Of a DNA stretch of 64,000 nt, positions 11,286 through 24,450 are shown in pieces. Below the pieces are notes generated by a model. That model was not told where the DNA came from and ran no database searches. It worked only from the letters and a program-made list of their open reading frames with translations. Source of the stretch: Cryptomeria japonica (taxonomy: Eukaryota; Streptophyta; Pinopsida; Cupressales; Cupressaceae). Where the stretch lies: contig NC_081413.1 in NCBI RefSeq assembly GCF_030272615.1, positions 442,951,038 to 443,015,037 of the forward strand, given 5' to 3'. The position numbers and the translations under genes were made by a program. Position 1 is the first letter of the stretch. Each line of letters starts with the position of its first letter.

Positions 11286-13194
11286 AAAAATTGAGTGTTG
11301 TCTTTTTCTTTAAATTATTTATTTATTATATATAGAAATATATTTGGGTTTACAAAGTGACCATTCATATTCTGGAAACTGATTCTCAAAATATTGTCTC
11401 AGAGACTGAAAAATTTTCTAGGTCTGAGCATACCCAAAAACTGGGGTATGGTTTTATTAATTTTTATAAATTTAAAATATATATATATATATAGTGTTTT
11501 TAAATAAAGTTTTAATTATTATTTAATTTCGTCATTAAATAATAGTTTATGATTAATTTGTTATTAATTAATTGTATAATGGTAAATATACATTAATTAA
11601 TATTCAAATTTTATTTTATTTAATTAATATATTTTTTCTAAATATATACTAATTGCTGAAAATTATGATTTAAGGTATATATAGTTTGAGATATATATTC
11701 TAATTAATATCTTATATTTGTATATTTGTTTAAATATACGCAAGGAAAAAGTTGGTCAATTTGGGAAATGGTGATCTATTTTTGGTTTCTTTAAATATAT
11801 ATTTTTTTGATCTGAAAAGTGTAACTTGGTTCTGGGAAAAATGAATTTGGGGAAATTGTTTTCGAACCAGTATGGGAATGATGTTTTATTTGAAGAATAA
11901 ATATCATATGTAGTTGGTTAATGTTTATTTAATTATATTTATGTGAATTTTGTTTCAAAACTCATGATGATTTATTTATGTTATGTTTAGATACAAATGA
12001 ACTTAGTGAGTTAGAAAACCAAGAAAGACCTGTACCTAGACAAGGTAAACAGACTGCAATCAACTTAGATCCTTTAGAAAACTGGATCAATTGTTGTGTG
12101 TAAACAATAGGAAGAAAAAAAGATTTGTCTTATCAAATCTATGCCTATGCATGTTTAATTTTATGTATTCATATTTTCTTAAGAAATGGTAAGTCTATGA
12201 TTTTATTTTGTTGGATACTGTCGTATGATTGATTTGGGTACCTTCTTATGTCCTTGATCTCAAGTTTTAACTATTTTCATGTGGCGGTTTTGTATTCGGT
12301 CATGTCCTTTATGTGAGTGCTGAAATGTTGGTGTATGGTTAACCATAGCTGCCATGTCTCTAGTTAGAATACCATCAGTCAGTGCACCTCATATGAGGCA
12401 TTGTTTGGCCAAGTGGGTAATCCTACCATATTGAACTTTGTATGTTTGTCTTGGTGTTTACCTTAGTTTTAGGAGTTCATTTGATTTTGTTTGCTAGTAT
12501 GTTGTTGTGTTCTCCTTGATAGGAGCACTGTTGTGGAGTCTTCCTCTTGTTTATGCCCTTGTGAGAACCTGATATTCATGTTAGACCATGGGTTGCTTAT
12601 GATGGGTTGTGAAGAATTAGTTTCACGGATGCTCCAGTTGATCTTTGTATTTGCTTCTTTAATGTTCAATCGGACCGCTTTTCCTATTTAGGGATCCTTC
12701 ATGTATCTATTGGACTGATGTGGTCATATGTATTATTGGTATATGTATGCCTTGATGGAAGGATGTAAATGATGTGAAACTTTTTGTATTCTTCACCCTA
12801 TTATTTTATCAGAGGGGTCTTGCAGTTGAGCAGACCCAGAGATGTAGCCCACTAGGGGTGAACTCCGATATCATTTCGGTGTTATGTGATGTTTTTTTGT
12901 TCTTTTATTCCCTCTTTAATTTAGCATGTATGGATGACATTATGTTAAAATGTGTAATGTGGTTTAGATGAAGATAATTCGTAAATGCATGTATGTAGTC
13001 ATCTTATTAATGCAGTAATCGGGATCACGAAGAATGTAAATTTTGAATAATGGAATTTATTCATTTGTTGATAATGCATTTAAAGTATGCTTGGAAAGTA
13101 TTTGATAGTTTATAATAAAATTAAAGTATGTAATGAATTAGATGGATGACTTATGTTTTAATTAAAGTTTTGGCAAAATGTATGGTTAAATTTG

Positions 13195-13425
13195 TAATGG
13201 ATGAACTCATCATGTTATCTATATTTTAACTCTAATGGATGAACCTCATCATGTATCTATATTTTAACTTTAATGGATGAACTTCATCATGTTATCTATA
13301 TTTTAACTTTAATGGGTGAACTTCATCATGTTAGTCATATTTTTAACCTTAATGGATGAACTCATCATGTTATCTATATTTTCAACCGTAATGGATGAAC
13401 TCATCCTGTTATCTATAATTTTAAT
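13195..13425. repeat. tandem array in LTR2, about 6 units of 37-40 bp
   Basis: The core TAATGGATGAACTCATCATG followed by TTATCTATATTTTAAC is repeated with small changes. The same array is at 36127-36358 in LTR3. Confidence 0.85.
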
Positions 13426-13700
13426 TTACCAAACAAATTATATCCTTGTTTAAAGTAATGACTTGTAATTAAGTTAATCAGCTTAATTGGATTAGTTAGC
13501 GTGAGTTGAGTTAAGTGTGGTATTAATTAATCACGTTGGGAAACCCTTTAGGTGTTAGTTAAGTCTTCCACTTGTTATCTGAACTTGTGATAACTCATTG
13601 TATCATTATGTTGTTTTTAAAACTCTTTAAAAAAAAAAAATTGCACTCTATTCTTGAGTTTTAGCCTCATCCCTTCAAGGTTTCCTGGTTGGGCATTACA

Positions 13701-16700
13701 TTTGGTATTAGAGCCCAAGTTGCAAACACTCGGAGATTTGGTGTTGCTTGTACCCTTAGTTGGTGTGTAGTGTATAGACCTTATGTTGTATGCTTGTCTT
13801 CCTTTTTGCATGTGTGTGATTGAGGAATAGGATCTTGAAGATCTTAAGGACTCATGTTCTGTTCTTTTGCGAAAGAATTTTTTTTTGTTTTCGAGAAAAC
13901 CTTAATTGTGTGTAACGTGTGAGTTCACACCTTGTTCTCACCTTCTTGGTGTTGGTGCTTTTGAGTGATTATATGTGCTTGTTTTAATATTATGATCTAT
14001 CTTAGTGTTGATCACTTGAAGGACTTGTATGGTAGATGTTGAATGCTTATTTTGTAGCAAATTGAATGATTATCATCCTTCCTCCTCTTTCTCTTTAGAA
14101 ATTAAAATATTTGTTATATGTGTAATTATCTCTTATGTGAGTTTCTTATTACGAGAGAAAGGTTGTGACTTCTTGAACCCTTGTGTGAGCCTAATGATGC
14201 TTTTGTGCTTCTAGATAATAATAGAGGGCTATGGGTTTAAAAGTTCATATTGGTTATTGGGAGAAAATTGTATGTTTACATTTCCATGTGTATTGTAGGA
14301 GTAACATAATTAAATTCTATCTTAAGTAATGTGCAAATAGTTGTTATGTGAAACTGCCTTGTTGTAATAAGATGTATAAAAGGGAACATGTTATAGTGGC
14401 TAAGAGAGTGTGTTAATGTGTTCCATGAAAGATTGTTTTATATGTTTCATAATACTGACTCAATTGAGGACCTTTTGTAACAATGCTATATTGAACTTGC
14501 TTTTGGATATATATGGTAGACTTATAGTGAGAAATTTTATAATGTCATGTGATCTTGTTAATCTTGTGCTAATGTAAGAAATGGTTTGACTATCAAACTC
14601 TCTTTCCCTTTTCTTTACCTAGATTATAAGATTTTTAAAAATGCCACTAAAGAATGCATTGGTTTAAATAGAATGTTCATAAAGCATGTGAAATTGTATT
14701 TTTGTATTTTGGCTTCATGTTGAAAGATGGAAGTCTTGTGGTTTGGAAAGAAAATTTGCATGTTTAGTAATGCGAATATGAATGCTTAATGGTATTAGTG
14801 AAAGATATAGGAATGACGTTACTTGTTTATGTAATTTTGAATTGTAAAGAATTTCAGTACTTGTACCTAGAATAAATTCTATTCAGTTATTATTGTGGGA
14901 AGCATAATTAAAACCTTCCCTGAGTAGATGATAGTGTACTGAAAAGTATTCCCTGTAAATGTGAATAAACCAGTACTGGTGCTTTCGTTGTGTATTGTAA
15001 GAAACCCGTGCTTGCTATATGTGCCCATGGGATGGTGAAATAATCAACCATGTAGAATATGTTTACTTATGGGTATGGGAATACCATATTGTTTATGTGT
15101 TGTTGCATGTTTGTCACCTTGCTGAGTGCCAACCCATGGGTTGTTGATATGTCAGTATGTGAAGGGGTAGTATTAGAAATCACCATTCTTTGAATAGTAT
15201 GGATTGGTGTATGAGTAATGTCGATGCGAAGAGACCTTAGCTTCTCTATTTCGAGGAAAAATATAGTTATATAATGAAACTATATTAAAGATGTACTCAA
15301 TACTTTTCCTTTTGATGAACCAATTTATAAGGTTTATGTGTGCTAGCCTATTCCTCTGCTTTATTTGAGCATATTGATAGTAGTTCTTGAGCATAGTGAT
15401 TGTGTATCTTAGAGGATCTTTTACATTGTCTTCATAAAAGGTATGTTATTTCCACATGAGCTGCCAATTGGCAAGCGTTGGTAGACATGTGGGTGGACCT
15501 TAGTCATGTATACCTTTGGCTTACGGCAAGTATCATGAGAAGTACGTCGCTATGTGGGGTGTGACCTACGTGTGCCTTATTCCATGAGGTATACTGCCAT
15601 GCGGGATACGTCCATTGCGTGCCTTATCCACTTGGAGTATTGCCATGCCATGTTGAGACATGATGCAGGATGTAGTAGACATTACCATGCGGGCTACTGA
15701 CGTGTTTAGGGTAGAGGCATTCTGCATGACAACATGATGTGGGGTGATGTTGAGGTGCACACCGCCATGCCATGCGGATGTCTTACTAGGCCGCACCACA
15801 TGATGAGCTACTATGATAGCTAGACGATTGTTCCCTCCTTGTTGGTGGCTAGATTCTAGTCACATAGTGATGTTATATGCAATTATGATATTCTTATTTA
15901 TTTCCTTTTGGACCAGCAATTTATTTTATTTTGACTTTGAAGGTTTAGCCACAGTCTTGCGATCTTTTGCTTACTTGATTTGGTGTTGCAATTCCAAATT
16001 ATTTTCTTGCCTTACTGTTAGAATTGATGGTTATTATCTTTATTCTTCTGTACTTTGGTGGCTAAACGGGTTTATCCTTATTGTTTTTGTATGCTAGTCT
16101 GGTGTTGAAATGTGAATTCCTCTCCAAGAATGTAAGAGACGGTCTTGGTTGAGTGTATACGAGGAAGTAGACATAGGGAACCTTAAGGATGGGGCTATGT
16201 GAGGTTGTGAAATAGCTGGATCCACTACCTACCTATGTGTGGTGACTATCTCTTGGAGGCTAACCACCTTATGCAACAAGGTATGTTCATGAGGGTCTTG
16301 TATGGAAGGTAGCACCGCTATGGTGTGCCTTAGCACCATCAAGCCCTTGAGTGAGATATTAGATATTTATGATCATGTTATTTTGTTCTAAGATTAGGCA
16401 TAGAGATGTTGATCGTGTATATTATCTATGACCAAGAATTAGACATGCTCACATGTGGCCTTTTGAGTTGTGTATTCTAGTTATGTGGATGGTTATTATG
16501 TGTAATCATGGAGTAAATTGTGTTATCTTATCACTGTGTTATGGGACATAGTCATTGGAAAGGTTTTTATATCTTGACAAGTGTAAAGAATTGTGTTCTA
16601 CATGTTTCTCTTATTTCATGAAAGCTAACTTAGTTGTAGAATTTAAAATTTAAAGCAAGTTCTATGTGATAAAGTTGGATTAGTAAAGGAAAATTGATCA

Positions 16701-17042
16701 TGATGGCATGTTTTCTTGTCATATTGGTAGATGAGTATGGTAATTATTGTTTACCTCTTTTTTATGTTTTAATTTGGTGTGATGAAAGGAATATTTTTTG
16801 TTTCTCTCCTATGATTATAGATAATTCCCAGAATGTTATAAGAAATGTACGGATCTAGATGTATCTTGTCAATGGATAATGACATTCGTAGAGGATTTAG
16901 CAATAATGTTTCAATTAATTGTGAAAAGATTCATATGTGCAAATTGATATTTGTTAAATGAGTTTCAGGGCTAATGCGTGTTGCATGTTTTTCGTCTAGC
17001 CTTATGACTTGTAGGAGTAAGTCAGAGCCTAGGGGGGGACGA
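13701..17042 (+). other. LARD internal region, second copy, non-coding
   Basis: This 3.3-kb interior runs between LTR2 and LTR3. Only short ORFs occur, and none resembles gag, protease, reverse transcriptase, RNase H or integrase. It ends with the purine run AGGGGGGGACGA (17031-17042). Positions 15622-17042 are duplicated at 7763-9186. Its length relative to the LTR fits a LARD. Confidence 0.75.
13703..13716 (+). promoter_or_regulatory. primer-binding site of the LARD element
   Basis: TGGTATTAGAGCCC lies 2 bp after the LTR2 end. It resembles the initiator-Met tRNA complement TGGTATCAGAGC used by many plant LTR retrotransposons, with one C-to-T change. It fixes the LTR2 right edge. Confidence 0.85.
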
Positions 17043-19624
17043 TGTAGTGTCCCTACCCTAGTCAGCTTTGTAAAACTGATTTGACCTTGGTTGACTTTTT
17101 TATGTGGCATTCTTGGGTGGTTTATTTACCATTATGTAATGTTGTAGTAAGATATTATGATTATTGTGCGTACATGTTAATATGCTTTCACATCAATTTT
17201 TATGTAAGTTTATTTGTTCTCTTGATTCATGTTATTAATCTCGGACTAACACTTTCATTATATATATATAATGAAAGTGACTCATGGTTGCAGGAGATTG
17301 CAGGTACAGTACCACCTAGGTGCTAGGTTCGTCTTCACCTGGATTCGCAAGTTTGAGTGTACCTCTTTGGTCCTTAGAGTTTGGATTAGGTGGTCGTAAA
17401 ACCCTCATTTAACCCTAGTCGTGCTCAAGTGAGCATCGTCAATCGTCTGTTGGTTTCCCTTTTTTTTTGGACTTGCGGGTCATGTATCTGGTTGGCTTTT
17501 TTGGGTTGCGTGCTTTGCGTGTGGTAAAATTGAGTATTTAATCCTACGTGTTTAATTTGATTTAATGTGTGTTTACTCATTTTAATTAAGGAACTAAATT
17601 AAATAGGTTTCTTTTATGTGATTAATCATTAATTAAAAATTACTCTATTCATGATTGTAGCAAGTTCAATTTAATGGTTAATTTTAAATAATGAATTTAT
17701 TCAGTTTATGCATTTTGAAAGGAAAGATTTAAATCTCTTTGAAATAGAATTAATTTAATTTCTTTGCCCTTTTAAAAAAAATAAAAAATAGAAAGGTTGA
17801 TTTCAATTGTTTAAGAAAATCAATTTTAATTAGAAAAGCAAGTTTAATATATATATTTGATATAGTGAGAAAGATTGATTTTTAGGATTTAATTTTAATT
17901 AAAAAATTTTTACCCTCATTAATATTTTGAAATATAAATGTTAGTTTTGTTAATATTGAGAAAATTAGAAATTAAATGAGGAACATAAAACATTTTTTTT
18001 ATTTTTCGAATTAGAAAAGCAAGTTTAGAATATTTGAATAGTTTGTAAAGAATGATTTTTCATTTTATTTAAAAGAAAGTGTTTTAAATTCAAAGATAAG
18101 AGATCAGGTCAAATATTCTTCCATTTAACCTAGGTTTGAAAATATTTTTGGGGGATGATTTTTGGAAAAGTTTTCTGGGGAGAGACATTTTGGAAAATGT
18201 TTTTGGGAAAATATTTTGGAGGAAAAAGAATTTATATTGAGTTTGCAAGTTGGGCTCTTCTTCAACACCTCCAGGATAGCATTCAAGGTTGGCATTTTGG
18301 TTAACCCTGCATTTTTTGTTGAATTTGTCAGAATTTAAGGAGCTTCCTATGTGTGTGTGGCTACCTTTTTCTTTTAGAAAACTCTTTCATTTTGGATATG
18401 AAGTGAGAAATTAATCTAGCTTTGAACCCTTTGTTTCATGGATGCAAATCCATTTCTTCTATTTGGGAAAGAAATGTTGTTTTAAAAAAAATGACTGGAT
18501 CCATTCTTTGTTTTATCTCAGAAAAATTATGAGTCTATTTTATTTGGGGGTTCTGTTTGAAATTATAAAAACAAAAAAAAATATGTGCATAGATATGTGT
18601 AAATTTTCTGTTTAAATTCTGGAAAATACTTCCAGAGTTTGTTCTCAGGAAAAAAAAAATTCTGAGTCTATTTTATTTGGGGGTTCTGTTTGAAATTAAA
18701 AAAATAAAAAATGTGTGCATGGATGTGTAAATCTTTTGTTTAAATTTTGGAAAATACTTCCAGACTTTGTTCTCAGGAAAAAAAAATTTTGAGTCTATTT
18801 TATTTGGGGGCTCCGTTTGAAATTATAAAAAAAAAATGTGCGCATAGATATGTGTAAATCTTTTGTTTAAATTCTAGAAAATAATTCCAGAGTTTGTTCT
18901 TAGGAAAAAAAAATCGTGAGCATATTTTATTTGGGGGTTTTGTTTGAAATTATAAAAAATAAATAAAAAATGTGTGCATAGATATGCGTAAATCTTTTGT
19001 TTAAATTCTGGAAAATACTTTCTGAGTTTTCTCTCAGGAAAACAAATTTTGAGTCTATTTTATTTGGGGGTTCTGTTTGAAATTATAAAAAAAATAAAAT
19101 AAATGTGTGTGCATAGATATGTGTAAATCTTTTATTTAAATTCTGAAAAATACTTCCAAAGTTTGTTCTCAGGAAAAAAAATTCTGAGTCTATTTTATTT
19201 GGTGGTTCTGTTTGAAATTAAAAAAAAAAATATGTGCATAAATATGTGTAAATCTTTTGTTTAAATTTTGGAAAATACATCTAAAGTTTGGTCTCAGCAA
19301 AAAAAAATTTGAGTCTATTTTATTTCGGGGTTCAGTTTGAAATTATTAAAAAAAAAAAATGTGTGAATAGATATGTGTAAATCTTCTAGTTAAATTATGG
19401 AAAATACTTCGAGAGTTTGTTCTCAGGAAAAAAAAAAAAAGTTCTGAGTGTTGTCTTTTGTTTTAATTTTTTTTTAATTATATATAGAAATATATTTGGG
19501 TTTATAAAGTGACCATTCATATTCTGGAAACTTATTCTCAGAATATTGTCTCAAAGACTGCAGAATTTTCTGGGTCTGAGCATACCCAGAAACTGGGGTA
19601 TGGTTTAATTAATTTTTATAAATA

Positions 19625-19669
<45 letters not shown>
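17043..19669 (+). repeat. LARD LTR3, left part
   Basis: Begins TGTAGTGTCCC after the polypurine tract and follows LTR2 through its 115-bp-unit array. The LTR continues at 34481 after the nested Tat element. The two parts sum to about 4.78 kb, slightly longer than LTR2, partly because this copy has an extra tandem unit. Confidence 0.85.
18530..19440. repeat. tandem array in LTR3, about 7 units
   Basis: Same unit as 10534-11285, with starts near 18530, 18663, 18789, 18915, 19049, 19186 and 19310. One unit more than LTR2. Confidence 0.8.
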
Positions 19670-19670
<1 letters not shown>

Positions 19671-19671
19671 G
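19631..19671. repeat. (TG)n microsatellite at Tat insertion site
   Basis: About 20 TG repeats directly left of the Tat LTR. The matching place in LTR2 (near 11480) has an AT repeat, and AT repeats also follow the right Tat LTR. The element went into a dinucleotide repeat, which has since diverged on the left side. Confidence 0.85.
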
Positions 19672-20298
19672 TTTAGACACCTAAAATTGTCATGCCTAAT
19701 TAAATAAATATTTTATTTATTTAATTACTTAAGCCTAATTCTTCTATTAATTAAATAAATCTTTATTTATTTAACTAATTCATTAACCTTTTCTACCCAT
19801 GACACATGTCATTCATCTCTTAATTCATACACTACCTACCCTCTCATTATTTTATTATTTTCTTTACCTACCCTCTAATCATAGCCGACCTCTTTTACAC
19901 CTCTTAATTTTATCCCTCCATTTCTTATAGTGTCTTCTGTATAAGGAGATGCTTCCTTCATTATCAACCCTCACTATGCATTCAGCCCCAACTACGCTTT
20001 CGAACTTGCATATGCAATCAAGCCTACTTGCAACCACATTTCCGTTCTTTGTTGAGCTCTTATGCACATATAAAATCTGAGAGCAAATATATCAAGCAAA
20101 ATCAATGGAGATAGGAAGAATGGAGATTCAAACCCTATTGGACATGTGATGGTATAATCTTTATGATTTCATTTGATTTGCATTGTCTTAGGTAATCTTC
20201 ATATGTTATGGTGGCTCTTTGTTGTCGTTAGGCTAGGATTTTGTGGTTGAATTCATTTAGTCTTTCATCATTTTTGTTATCCATTTTCACCATAAACA
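19670..20298 (+). repeat. Tat element 5' LTR
   Basis: Starts TGTTTAGACACC (the right LTR has TGTAGACACC) and ends CCATAAACA, followed by the primer-binding site. It contains two palindromic TTAAATAAAT/ATTTATTTAA hairpins near its start. A probable TATA box, TATAAAA, lies at 20069-20075. The 60-odd-residue ORF antisense in it is a chance frame. Confidence 0.9.
20069..20075 (+). promoter_or_regulatory. probable TATA box in Tat 5' LTR
   Basis: TATAAAA in the context CACATATAAAATCTGAG, conserved in the right LTR at 34266-34272. The position within the LTR suits the U3/R boundary. The transcription start is not mapped. Confidence 0.5.
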
Positions 20299-20301
20299 TT
20301 T

Positions 20302-20319
20302 TGGCACGCCTGGTGGGAC
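20302..20319 (+). promoter_or_regulatory. Tat primer-binding site
   Basis: TGGCACGCCTGGTGGGAC starts 3 bp after the LTR end. The TGG start fits the CCA end of a tRNA. I cannot assign the tRNA from memory with confidence. Confidence 0.7.
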
Positions 20320-22551
20320 TCTTGTCCCTTTTGCATTTAACATCCTTGTTGCAAATTTTGTGTTTTGAAGTTGCAGATCTGACATTTTTTATAGTATTTT
20401 GGTATTTTCACGTCTGCGTACTTTCAGATCATGTTTTTGGTTTTCTGCCATGTTTGCGACATCTAGGATCACGTCCACACCCTCGACAGTATTTTATTTT
20501 TGTGCAGATTCCAAAAATCATGTCTGTGTTCCCTAGTCACATCTGTGGGGTTTTCAGGCGCGTCTGCATCCAGAAGCCGCATCTATGTTCTGGAGCCACA
20601 TCTGTGTTTCATAGAAGTGAGTTTGCATCTAGAAGCCACATTTGTATTTATGGTAACCGCGTCTGTGTACACTGATTTCATTTTGGGGGTTTTCATTGAT
20701 TCAGTTTTTAGTCATTTGATTTTTTTAGATCTGGTTTATTTTGAGCTAACATTTTCAGATCTAGCTAACAAAATTGGTGCAGCTTGTATTGAGAGCAAAA
20801 TCATTTAGTCGAAGGTCCCCAGTTCACAAAGTCTTTTGGATCTAAAATTTACCTAACTTGTGTGCTTGCAGGAAGGGGTGATCATTTGAAGCAATCCAAA
20901 CTACTAACAAATCTTTGTTGCAGGACCTTGGCAAGGGTTTTTGATATCTATTGTGTGCTTTGTTTTCATAGATTAGCAAACACTTCAATCGGTGCACTAA
21001 AATTGAATCATTGTCTTTTGTGTCTTGAGCAATAGACTCTTTTTATTTAATCTTTAGAGGGCCTGTCTCCCTGTGTGGTCATTAGGACTACTAGTGAGGA
21101 GAGAACGACCCAAGTGGTAACAAAAGAAAAGCCATCTTCTTCCAAACCACTATAAATAACTGTATTCATGGTGAAAACTATGAATAACGTGTGCTGATTA
21201 GTTCATACCGACACTATGTCTCCCCATAAACCCATTTGATCAAATTTATTTGATCATTTGTAGGGCGTAACCTCTACCAGCTGGGAGCCATCTGTATTTA
21301 TCGAGCTGAAAGTGTCGTATGTATGGCCACACGAGTAGATGCCCTTACTAGCACCTTTTTGTTTTAGAAGCCAAAATCCTTCTAGTTGTTGAGGCAAGAG
21401 GTCGGACCTCTGGTAGCAGCCCACACACATACGGTTCTTAGTAGAGATACAAAGTTTGCCACAAGGAGTTTTCGTGGGGACTGATGCTTGGCTGCCCCAA
21501 GAAGTGAGTGTCGAGGGTGGAGCCAGTGGGGTCAAGCATCTAAGTATCCGTTCTGAATAGCATAGCCTCAGGGGAAACTCCATGTGGGATCAACAACTAT
21601 TGTCTTGGCCAGCCATAAGAATTGTGCTTGACTTATTTTGAACATTCAAACATTCAAGACCAAACAACAAACATTGTGTCTTTTATGTCTTCAAGTGTAT
21701 GCAAAACAATTTTACATCAAACAACACACTTTTCTTTGAGTCATCTTTGAGTCTAAACACTTGCAAACATTGAGTTTTTATCAACATTGTGTCCTCTTGT
21801 CACGAAAAAATAGTCAAACATTCAAATTTGGTCACAACAAGCAACTGCACAGATTGGAAAAATTGCACAAAATTTGCAGAAACGCGTCTGTGTCTGACAG
21901 AATAGCGTCTGTGTCGCATAACCGCATCTGTGAAGGGCAGAAAAGCATATGTGTTTTTGGGCAACTTTGCATTTACAACATCTCAGAATTGCATCTGTGT
22001 CTGACAGAATAGCGTCTATGTCATTTGAGCGCATCTGTGAAGTATACAGACATGTCTGTGTTCAGGATTGAGAACTTTCATAATTCAGCAAACAAGAACA
22101 GTCAGTTTCAGACTTATTGAGCTTCCTAGGTTATCTCTTCAGGTTTTCATCAAGCATTCAACCTATCTTTAGGTCTCACAAAGTCTATCATTGCTTTACA
22201 CCTTACATTACATTCATATTTGTCTAAACTTGAGTCAAAAGGTCACTTGCTTGTCCCCATCATACTTTGTCAACACACTACATCCAACAACATTTTGCTA
22301 AGTGGTCCCTCATCAAGGTCTATCACCTTTGGGTCTCATTTGGTCTTACTTAGAGTCAAGGTCAACTTACCTCATCAAGAGAAACTATCCTCTCTTTGGA
22401 AGTCACACCTACTCTACTACATACATACTTGGTCTTACATTTTGGACATTGCAAGTAAACCTCAGATTCATTTACATTCCATCCAATTCCTGGTCTTCCA
22501 TACTCTTTCCATTTTCATCTAGTCTCACACATCTTGGTCAAGACCTAGTTC
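20320..22551 (+). other. Tat 5' leader with repeated CGCGTCTGTG-like motifs
   Basis: Non-coding leader of 2.2 kb. It holds about 18 scattered copies of a motif close to CGCGTCTGTG or CGCATCTGTG, in two clusters (about 20410-20670 and 21880-22060). A complementary array occurs at 32950-33220. No other function is seen. Confidence 0.6.
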
Positions 22552-24450
22552 ATGGTTGAAACCCATTCCCAAAAATCTAGGAGAGAAGCTAAAGAGGCTC
22601 AAGAGTCCACAAACATGAGTTCCTGTGAATATGACAATGATATCTTTTTCGATTCTGATCATACTACATTACCTGACATGGATGCTTATAGAAACATTCC
22701 AAATGTTGAGAAAATGGATACTATAAACAACAATGGTACATACAATGACAATATGGACAACATTTCAGTACATTCAGCAGAAGTAGAAGACTCCATTATG
22801 GATCCCCATTTCAATCGATTGGTTGAGGAAATAATGAGGAGAGATAGACAATATTTCTTACAAGTAATGGCACAAAGTGGAGCCAAGATCCCTCATGATT
22901 TTGACATGTCTCAAATAATGAAAAATCGACCTTTGCAACAACCTCACCTCGACATGGATCAAAGGAGGCCTAATAGTGGAGGCAATAGAAGACCACATAT
23001 GGTGCCTGAATCACCATCATCTTTGTTTCAAAAACCAGAGGTCCCATACACACATGGTCAAGCATATAATACTCACCTTCGAAGACCATTATGGAAGTCT
23101 TATGCAGAAAAATATACTTAATCACATACCAAAGCTCAGGATCAACCACCAAAGCAATTGGATATCCAGAGGCAGGCTCCAAATTTGGACACAAGGAAAC
23201 ATCATGTCAAATTTGGGGGCAACACACTACAACAAACTCATGACATTCCTATAGAGTATGGTATACATGGACAAAATAGATATTCTATTCCTCACCATGA
23301 CTCTATACCCAGTGGTCCATATACGCATCATCATTATAGACCTCCTCCATATGAACATGTGTATGATCAATATCATCCATTTATGCAACATGCTCCTCCA
23401 CACACTAGTTCAGGCATGGGGTATGGTCCAGGAAGTTGGTCTCCACCTAAGAACAATTTGGAGCAACAAATCAAGGATTTACAAAAGAAAATGGAGGACA
23501 TAAATACACCGAAGCCAACTTACACAATGAGAGACATATGTCCTTATCCATTTGACAAGAGCATTCCAATGCCTCCATTTCCTACACATTTCATGACACC
23601 TAAGTTTGATAAGTATAGAGGAAAAGGGGATCCTAAGGCACACATAAGACAATTTTTTACAACTTGCATTGAGGTAGCAGCAGAAGAGACATATTTGATG
23701 AGATTATTCCCACAGAGCTTAGGTGATCAAGTTATGGAATGGTTCTCCCAACTTCCACCTAGTATTAAGTCATGGGGTGACTTAGCAGAGGCATTTATCC
23801 AACATTTCTCATACAACATAGAGATAGACATATCAGTCACTACTTTGTGCAGCACCAAGCAAAGGGATGGAGAGTCTTTTTCATCATTTTTACAAAGATG
23901 GAGGAATTTAGCCAGCAAATGTGGTTGTGAAATTCCACAGAAACAAATGGTAAAGATGTTCACCCAGAATGTTAACAAAGATATTGGTTATGACCTAAGA
24001 AAAGCTTGTTTGTCCACTTTTAAGGATGTCATTGAAAAAGGCTTAGCAATAGAGAAGGTCCTAATTGAACAAGGAGTCAGTAAGATATTCAAGGAAAACA
24101 AAGATGACTTTAAAGGAAAAGATAAGCCAAGATTTTGGAATAAAAAAAAGAACACAGTCAATGATGGTGTTGTGGATGCCATTACAATGCGACCTAAAAT
24201 CATTTTTTCTGGATCAAGCTCTACAAACAATCAAGTGAATACTCAAACAACTTCCAGATCATGAAGGACGTACACCCCATTGGGAGAACCACTTAAGTCA
24301 GTTTTCAAAAAGCTAGTGGCAAACAAGATAATCACAATTCCAGATTTTCCTCTATATGAGCCAAAGGTCAAACCAAATTGGTGGAATGATGATGAGTATT
24401 GTGAATTCCATAAGAGCAAGGGTCATAAAATAGGAAATTGTCATTGACTA
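22552..24450 (+). pseudogene. Tat gag, nucleocapsid-like protein
   Basis: The ATG at 22552 starts MVETHSQKSRREAKEAQ. The retrotransposon gag core is near 23600-24000, with PKFDKYRGKGDPKAHI and later WGDLAEAFIQHFSYN, as in Tat/Ogre gag. A zinc-knuckle-like YCEFHKSKGHKIGNC lies near 24394-24440. In-frame stops are at 23119, 24262 and 24445, but the frame itself is kept. The protein would package element RNA in cytoplasmic particles. Confidence 0.85.

Larger units (their letters stand above)
9187..13700 (+). repeat. LARD LTR2, intact 4514-bp LTR
   Basis: Begins TGTAGTGTCC right after the polypurine tract and ends GGGCATTACA right before a primer-binding site, so both edges are fixed. At 4.5 kb it is very long for an LTR. 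It contains a perfect palindrome near its start, a 6-unit tandem array (10534-11285), AT-rich blocks, and a second, shorter tandem array (13195-13425). Its two halves reappear in order in LTR3 at 17043-19669 and 34481-36633. Confidence 0.85.

Noticed and set aside
13701-13720. Possible tRNA gene at the TGGTATTAGAGCCC sequence
   Set aside because: It is a primer-binding site complementary to a tRNA end. No cloverleaf can be formed around it.
8013-16097. Hydrophobic ORF of 76-94 residues shared by 8013-8243 and 15813-16097
   Set aside because: Both lie in the duplicated LARD interior. The similarity is at DNA level, and the differences I see change amino acids, so there is no sign of selection.
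21254-21583. 109-residue minus-strand ORF in the Tat leader
   Set aside because: No recognisable domain, antisense in a non-coding leader. Kept only as leader sequence.
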